This document shows positions 5,737 through 9,047 of a stretch of DNA of 9,047 nt, piece after piece. The DNA lies in assembly GCA_949288685.1 (NCBI GenBank), contig CASELB010000046.1:1-9047 (forward strand), written 5' to 3'. The position numbers and the translations under genes were made by a program. The DNA comes from an uncultured bacterium. Lineage in GTDB: Bacteria > Cyanobacteriota > Vampirovibrionia > Gastranaerophilales > Gastranaerophilaceae. Numbering within the stretch: the stretch's first letter is position 1; each line of letters opens with the position of its first letter. Under the pieces are notes generated by a model. It was not told the DNA's origin and ran no database searches. It was given only the letters and a program-made list of their open reading frames with translations.

Positions 5737-7389
5737 TCAAACCAACGCCTGCTGTTCTGCAATAGAATCCGGCAACAACTCATCATAGAGGCTTTTGCCG
5801 CCGCAAAGCGAGTACACATTTGTATATCCGTATCCGGTCAAAATTCTTGCCGCAACATAACTGTTATACCCGCGCCGGCAATAGAGTATAATTTTCCTGT
5901 CTTTAGGTATTTCATTATATCGTTCCCTGATATCCGTTGACGGAATAGAAACCGCATCCTTAATCCGCCCTTTTTGATACAATTCAGGCGAACGAACATC
6001 TACAAGAAAGACATCTTCCGTTATATCTTCAAAAAACGCGGGTTTAAACAGTCCGTCAAGAATATTTTTAGAGGACATACCGGCAATGTTTACTACATCT
6101 TTTGCGCTTGAATACGGCGGAGCATAACAGAGTTCTGAATCTATCAAATCCTGTACAGTTCCGCCCAGCCGCATTACGGTAGAAATTACATCAATTCTTT
6201 TTTCTGCTCCGTTTAAACCCGCTGCCTGTGCACCTAATATTTTACCGGTCGAAGTGAACAATAGTTTCAATACTACATGAGTTGCACCGGGATAGTATCC
6301 GGCATGGTCATTTGCTTTAACAATATTTTTTAAATACTTTATCCCGGCGGACTTAAGCTGTTTTTCATTACAACCCGTTGAGGCAAATGTCATATCAAAT
6401 ATTTTTATAACCGATGTTCCTAATGAATTCTTATACTTTTGGGACTTTAAATCCGGATTGGTTTGAGCGGCAATATTATCTGCAATAATTCTTCCCTGTC
6501 TGTTTGCCGGTCCTGCAAGCGGAATAACAGCCGGCTGCCCTGTTACATAATTAAGAACTTCGACACTATCACCGCCTGCCCAAATTGAACTGTCAGAGGT
6601 CTGCATATATTCATTAGTCTTTATAGTATTTCCGATTCCCGCAGCAAGTCCCGCATTTAGAGCAACTTCTGTATCAGGTCTGACGCCTATTGAGATTACA
6701 CCGATATCATACGGAAGTTTTTGACCGGAGATTAATTCAACCTCATTATCGGAAAAAGATTTTACACCATCAGAAAAAATCAATTTACATCCGTTTTTTC
6801 TTAACTCATTATGAGCAAGAGCAATCATATCACTGTCAAACGGAGCCAAAATCTGCGAACCTGCCTCCACAATCGTTGTATTTATTCCGAACTTTATAAA
6901 GGCTTCCGCCATCTCTATCCCGATAAATCCGCCGCCTGCTATTACCGCATTTTTAACCGGAGTTTTAGAAATATAATCTTTTATCCTGTCAGTATCTCTT
7001 AATGTTCTAACCGTAAAATTCTTTTTATTACTAATCCCGTCAATAGGCGGTATAAACGGAGATGCACCTAATGCTAACACCAGATTGTCATATTTAAGCC
7101 TATAGTCATTATTAATCGTGACACTCTTTTCTGTACGATTTATTGATGTAACTTTTGAATTGAGTCTAACCTCAATATTAAACAGATTTTTAAACTGCGA
7201 AGGCGGTGCAACAATCATTTGGTCTCTGTCACTTATTACCCCTGAACAGTAATAAGGCAGACCGCAGTTTGCTATTGATATTTCATCAGTAGCTTCAAGA
7301 ATAATTATTTCCGCACTCTCATCCAATCTTCTTAATCTTGCAGCACAACTCGCCCCGCAAGCACCGCCACCTACAATTACTGTCCTCAT
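5737..7389 (-). CDS. CoA-disulfide/persulfide reductase with fused rhodanese domain
   Basis: This 550-residue FAD- and NAD(P)H-dependent enzyme belongs to the CoA-disulfide reductase family fused to rhodanese (CoADR-RHD; Npsr-like persulfide reductases). Seen in order: FAD-binding GGGACG at 7-12; redox Cys42 in IANCGLPYY, the single-cysteine active site of this family that forms a mixed disulfide with CoA; NAD(P)-binding AGGGFIGIEMAEA at 151-163; AGGD at 271-274 for FAD; dimerisation domain with HAGYYPGA (362-369) and YAPPYSSAKD (422-431), the conserved tyrosine regions; rhodanese domain from about 455, with DVRSPE at 464-469 and active Cys504 in CRRGYNS. Both catalytic cysteines are present and the length is normal. 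It is cytoplasmic and probably reduces CoA disulfide, CoA persulfide or polysulfide, helping with sulfur handling and redox stress. AAGGAAAGGG precedes the ATG. It is monocistronic and divergent from hsp20. Confidence 0.9.
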   Translation of the reverse strand: MRTVIVGGGACGASCAARLRRLDESAEIIILEATDEISIANCGLPYYCSGVISDRDQMIVAPPSQFKNLFNIEVRLNSKVTSINRTEKSVTINNDYRLKYDNLVLALGASPFIPPIDGISNKKNFTVRTLRDTDRIKDYISKTPVKNAVIAGGGFIGIEMAEAFIKFGINTTIVEAGSQILAPFDSDMIALAHNELRKNGCKLIFSDGVKSFSDNEVELISGQKLPYDIGVISIGVRPDTEVALNAGLAAGIGNTIKTNEYMQTSDSSIWAGGDSVEVLNYVTGQPAVIPLAGPANRQGRIIADNIAAQTNPDLKSQKYKNSLGTSVIKIFDMTFASTGCNEKQLKSAGIKYLKNIVKANDHAGYYPGATHVVLKLLFTSTGKILGAQAAGLNGAEKRIDVISTVMRLGGTVQDLIDSELCYAPPYSSAKDVVNIAGMSSKNILDGLFKPAFFEDITEDVFLVDVRSPELYQKGRIKDAVSIPSTDIRERYNEIPKDRKIILYCRRGYNSYVAARILTGYGYTNVYSLCGGKSLYDELLPDSIAEQQALV

Positions 7390-7419
7390 ATAGATATCCC
7401 TTTCCTTAGTATATATACC

Positions 7420-7448
7420 AGCATAACTTTTTATAACCCTTTTTTCAA
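7420..7448 (-). promoter_or_regulatory. Putative promoter of the reductase gene
   Basis: On the minus strand TTGAAA (7443-7448) and TATGCT (7420-7425) are separated by 17 bases. The -10 matches four of six consensus positions. The start point would be near 7413, giving a leader of about 25 bases that contains the ribosome binding site AAGGAAAGGG. The assignment is moderate because the region is AT-rich throughout. Confidence 0.45.
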
Positions 7449-7493
7449 GTTTTTATTATTATATTTCTCTAATTGTTAAATTTTGGTTAAAAA

Positions 7494-7517
7494 AACAGAG
7501 TTTTTGAATAACAGAGT
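7494..7517 (+). repeat. Short direct repeat upstream of hsp20
   Basis: AACAGAGT occurs at 7494-7501 and again at 7510-7517, 16 bases apart start to start, about 50 bases before the hsp20 ATG. It could be a regulator site on one face of the helix, but the length is small. I see no convincing sigma70 promoter or CIRCE element (TTAGCACTC-N9-GAGTGCTAA) here. Confidence 0.25.
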
Positions 7518-7567
7518 AATAATATAAGTGTAGAAAGAAAATGTATGAAAGATGAAAGGAGTACATT

Positions 7568-8023
7568 ATGAAATTCTTAATTAAAAAATCACCTGACGGC
7601 TTTATTAAATCAGTAAACGACGAAATCAGTTCAATATTGAACAGAAACTTTGACAGCTTTTTCCCTGAATATATACTAAACGAAGAAACAGACAAGTATG
7701 CAATGCCTGTAGAACTACACGAAAAAGATAACGAGTACAGTGTAAAAGCTGAATTACCGGGGGTTAAGAAAGAAGATTTGGACATCGACATTGATAAAAA
7801 CTATATTACAATTAATGCTAAACGTCACGAAGAACACAAAGAGGATACTAAAGGGTACAGAAAATCAGAATTCCGTTACGGCGAATATTCAAGAACTGTT
7901 TACTTCCCGCAAGAAATTGATGTTGAAAAAACAAAAGCTAAACTTGAACACGGTATCCTTGATATTCAAGCACCAAAACTCTCTGCTGAAAAAAATAATA
8001 CAAAAAAACTTACAGTTGAATAA
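7568..8023 (+). CDS. Small heat shock protein, Hsp20/alpha-crystallin family
   Basis: This 151-residue protein is an ATP-independent holdase that binds unfolding proteins in the cytoplasm, usually as a large oligomer. The alpha-crystallin domain spans about 44-137: MPVELHEKDNEYSVKAELPG (46-65) opens it, VKKEDLDIDI (66-75) and YITINAKR (79-86) are its middle strands, EFRYGEYSRTVYFP (101-114) is the dimerisation strand region, and LEHGILDIQAPK (126-137) is the family's conserved Gly-Ile-Leu turn. The N-terminal arm (1-43) is short and contains Phe-rich FDSFFPEYI. The tail ends KKLTVE, where Leu148-Thr-Val150 could be the I-x-I anchoring motif. ATG at 7568 follows AAAGGAGTACATT; an upstream in-frame ATG at 7541 is cut off by TGA. 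It stands alone, divergent from the reductase gene. Heat or redox induction is plausible but no known operator is visible. Confidence 0.93.
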   Translation: MKFLIKKSPDGFIKSVNDEISSILNRNFDSFFPEYILNEETDKYAMPVELHEKDNEYSVKAELPGVKKEDLDIDIDKNYITINAKRHEEHKEDTKGYRKSEFRYGEYSRTVYFPQEIDVEKTKAKLEHGILDIQAPKLSAEKNNTKKLTVE

Positions 8024-8051
8024 TTTATTCACTAAATTCTCTAATCACTAA

Positions 8052-8085
8052 AAAGGCCGGCTGATAATCTCAGCCGGTCTTTATG
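8052..8085. terminator. Terminator between hsp20 and the convergent partial gene
   Basis: AAAGGCCGGCTGA pairs with TCAGCCGGTCTTT around a five-base loop. It gives 13 bp with one G-U pair on the plus strand and one A-C mismatch on the minus strand. It lies between convergent stop codons at 8023 and 8099. It best serves hsp20 but can probably stop the minus-strand gene too. Confidence 0.85.
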
Positions 8086-8098
8086 TTACTATATCATA

Positions 8099-9047
8099 TT
8101 ACAATGCAGCCCCGACGCTTGCAGGGATTACCCCCATAGCTGCAGCCCCGTCAAGGAAAGACGGAAATACTATTGCATCAAGCACATGAGCACCGACAGC
8201 AACAGATACAACTATTATACCGGCTTTTACTGCGGCAGGTAAATTATCTATGGCTTCTCTTACTTCATCAAAAGAAGTTTTTGCTCTTACCCCTAATGAA
8301 GTTTCACCTACAACCATCTGCCCCACCTTTGGAAGTATTACTACACTGTTATCACCAAGTTTAAAATGTGCCGGTCTGCCGTTTTTGATATTTTCAAGCG
8401 CTTTTTCCATCATGGCGGCGGATAATTCCTTTTTAATTTTGTCCCTTATGGCTTTATCCTGTCTGTACCAATCTTCATCTCTCATATTCAAATCTTTATC
8501 AAAATATTTTACACCGTAATCAGACCCCCAAAAAGCCATGTTTGATGTACAGCAGGCATACCCTCCATTTTCTAAGGTATGAATTTTTAGCCCTTCAAAA
8601 GAGGAGTCTGAACCTGATTTTCTCGTAAAATCTAGTCCGATTGTGTTTGTAAGTTTTATAGTATATTTTCCTTCAGGGAAATGATCGCCATAATTATATT
8701 TAAAAATCACATCATTGCCATTTTGTTTAGCATCAACTATTTCTAAACCAGGTATAGTAGATGCAATTAAGGTTTTAACCATATCAAGCTCTTTATCTGA
8801 CAGAGGGTTGTTAAATTTTACAATTTTATTATCTGTATTTTCCGGTAAAGATTTTAAACTATTGGGTCCAAAAGGCTGTTTATAAGGCGGTTCCTGTGAG
8901 TTTTGTTTAAAAGCCTCAAATTTACTTAGTAATTTACCGTCTTTTGAAAAAGCGAGGGCTTCTATTTCGTCATCATTTTTATAAATAAGATTGAAATTAC
9001 CGTTTCTTAATCTGTCGATTTTGAAACTATGACTGTCAAACAGATCA
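8099..9047 (-). CDS. Unrecognised protein, 5' end beyond the window
   Basis: The frame stays open from the stop at 8099 to the window edge, giving 315 visible residues. The first ATG inside (8782) is not a convincing start: it lacks a good ribosome binding site, and the 88 residues before it read as ordinary protein (for example RLRNGNFNLIYKNDDEIEAL near the edge, then KFEAFK and PPYKQPFGPNSL). I do not recognise the family. The middle holds a Cys-Cys pair (GGYACCTSN) and a charged helical stretch (DKAIRDKIKKELSAAMMEKA). The last about 47 residues are hydrophobic and small-residue-rich, starting AAVKAGIIVVSVAVGAHVLD, with a Gly/Ala-rich end, so the protein may be membrane-anchored at its C-terminus. 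The gene converges on hsp20 and shares a terminator region with it. Its promoter and start are not visible. Confidence 0.72.
   Translation of the reverse strand, partial: DLFDSHSFKIDRLRNGNFNLIYKNDDEIEALAFSKDGKLLSKFEAFKQNSQEPPYKQPFGPNSLKSLPENTDNKIVKFNNPLSDKELDMVKTLIASTIPGLEIVDAKQNGNDVIFKYNYGDHFPEGKYTIKLTNTIGLDFTRKSGSDSSFEGLKIHTLENGGYACCTSNMAFWGSDYGVKYFDKDLNMRDEDWYRQDKAIRDKIKKELSAAMMEKALENIKNGRPAHFKLGDNSVVILPKVGQMVVGETSLGVRAKTSFDEVREAIDNLPAAVKAGIIVVSVAVGAHVLDAIVFPSFLDGAAAMGVIPASVGAAL

Noticed and set aside
7390..7567. CIRCE or sigma32-type heat shock promoter before hsp20
   Set aside because: No TTAGCACTC inverted repeat and no CCCCAT-type -10 could be found; the region is too AT-rich to assign a sigma70 promoter with confidence.
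8173..8519. Plus-strand frames within the partial gene at the right end
   Set aside because: They are His/Gln/Leu- or Ser-rich antisense shadows of a frame that stays open for 315 codons.

Overview
The window looks like chromosomal DNA from an AT-rich, fermentative relative of cyanobacteria, most likely the non-photosynthetic class Vampirovibrionia (Melainabacteria), order Gastranaerophilales. Two things support this. The first gene is a full-length Ycf23/DUF561 protein, a family otherwise typical of cyanobacteria and algal plastids. A large membrane protein carries the N-terminal Pro-Ala-Phe-Lys-Gly motif that I associate from memory with hypothetical proteins of this lineage. The taxonomic call is an inference.

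Layout. Positions 1-2340, plus strand: a ycf23-like gene with its own -10 box and terminator, then a two-gene operon for a heterodimeric 3-oxoacid-type CoA-transferase (subunits A and B), ending in a perfect 16-bp hairpin that can stop transcription from both sides. Positions 2350-5642, minus strand: a promoter, a 27-codon reading frame with seven consecutive serine codons, an intrinsic terminator hairpin, a 512-residue membrane protein with the FKG motif, and a secreted 493-residue protein whose C-terminal part resembles a serpin. Positions 5651-5727: a 24-bp dyad and a REP-like pair of inverted palindromes. Positions 5737-7389, minus strand: a coenzyme A disulfide/persulfide reductase fused to a rhodanese domain. 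Positions 7568-8023, plus strand: a small heat shock protein of the Hsp20 family. Positions 8099-9047, minus strand: the 3' part of an unrecognised gene whose start lies beyond the window.

The recognisable enzymes are housekeeping or stress functions: CoA-ester exchange in fermentation, reduction of CoA disulfide or persulfide, and a chaperone. Two items stand out. (1) The 27-codon frame sits between a good sigma70 promoter and a terminator that lies only 28 bases from the next gene's start codon. A GC-rich heptamer inside the frame duplicates the 3' arm of that terminator, so it could pair with the 5' arm instead. This is the architecture of a serine-run leader-peptide attenuator for the membrane protein gene and possibly the serpin-like gene. 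(2) The secreted protein is a divergent, apparently shortened serpin-like domain on a long disordered stalk. Both are inferences from sequence reading alone. No tRNA, rRNA, CRISPR array, transposase or phage gene was seen.
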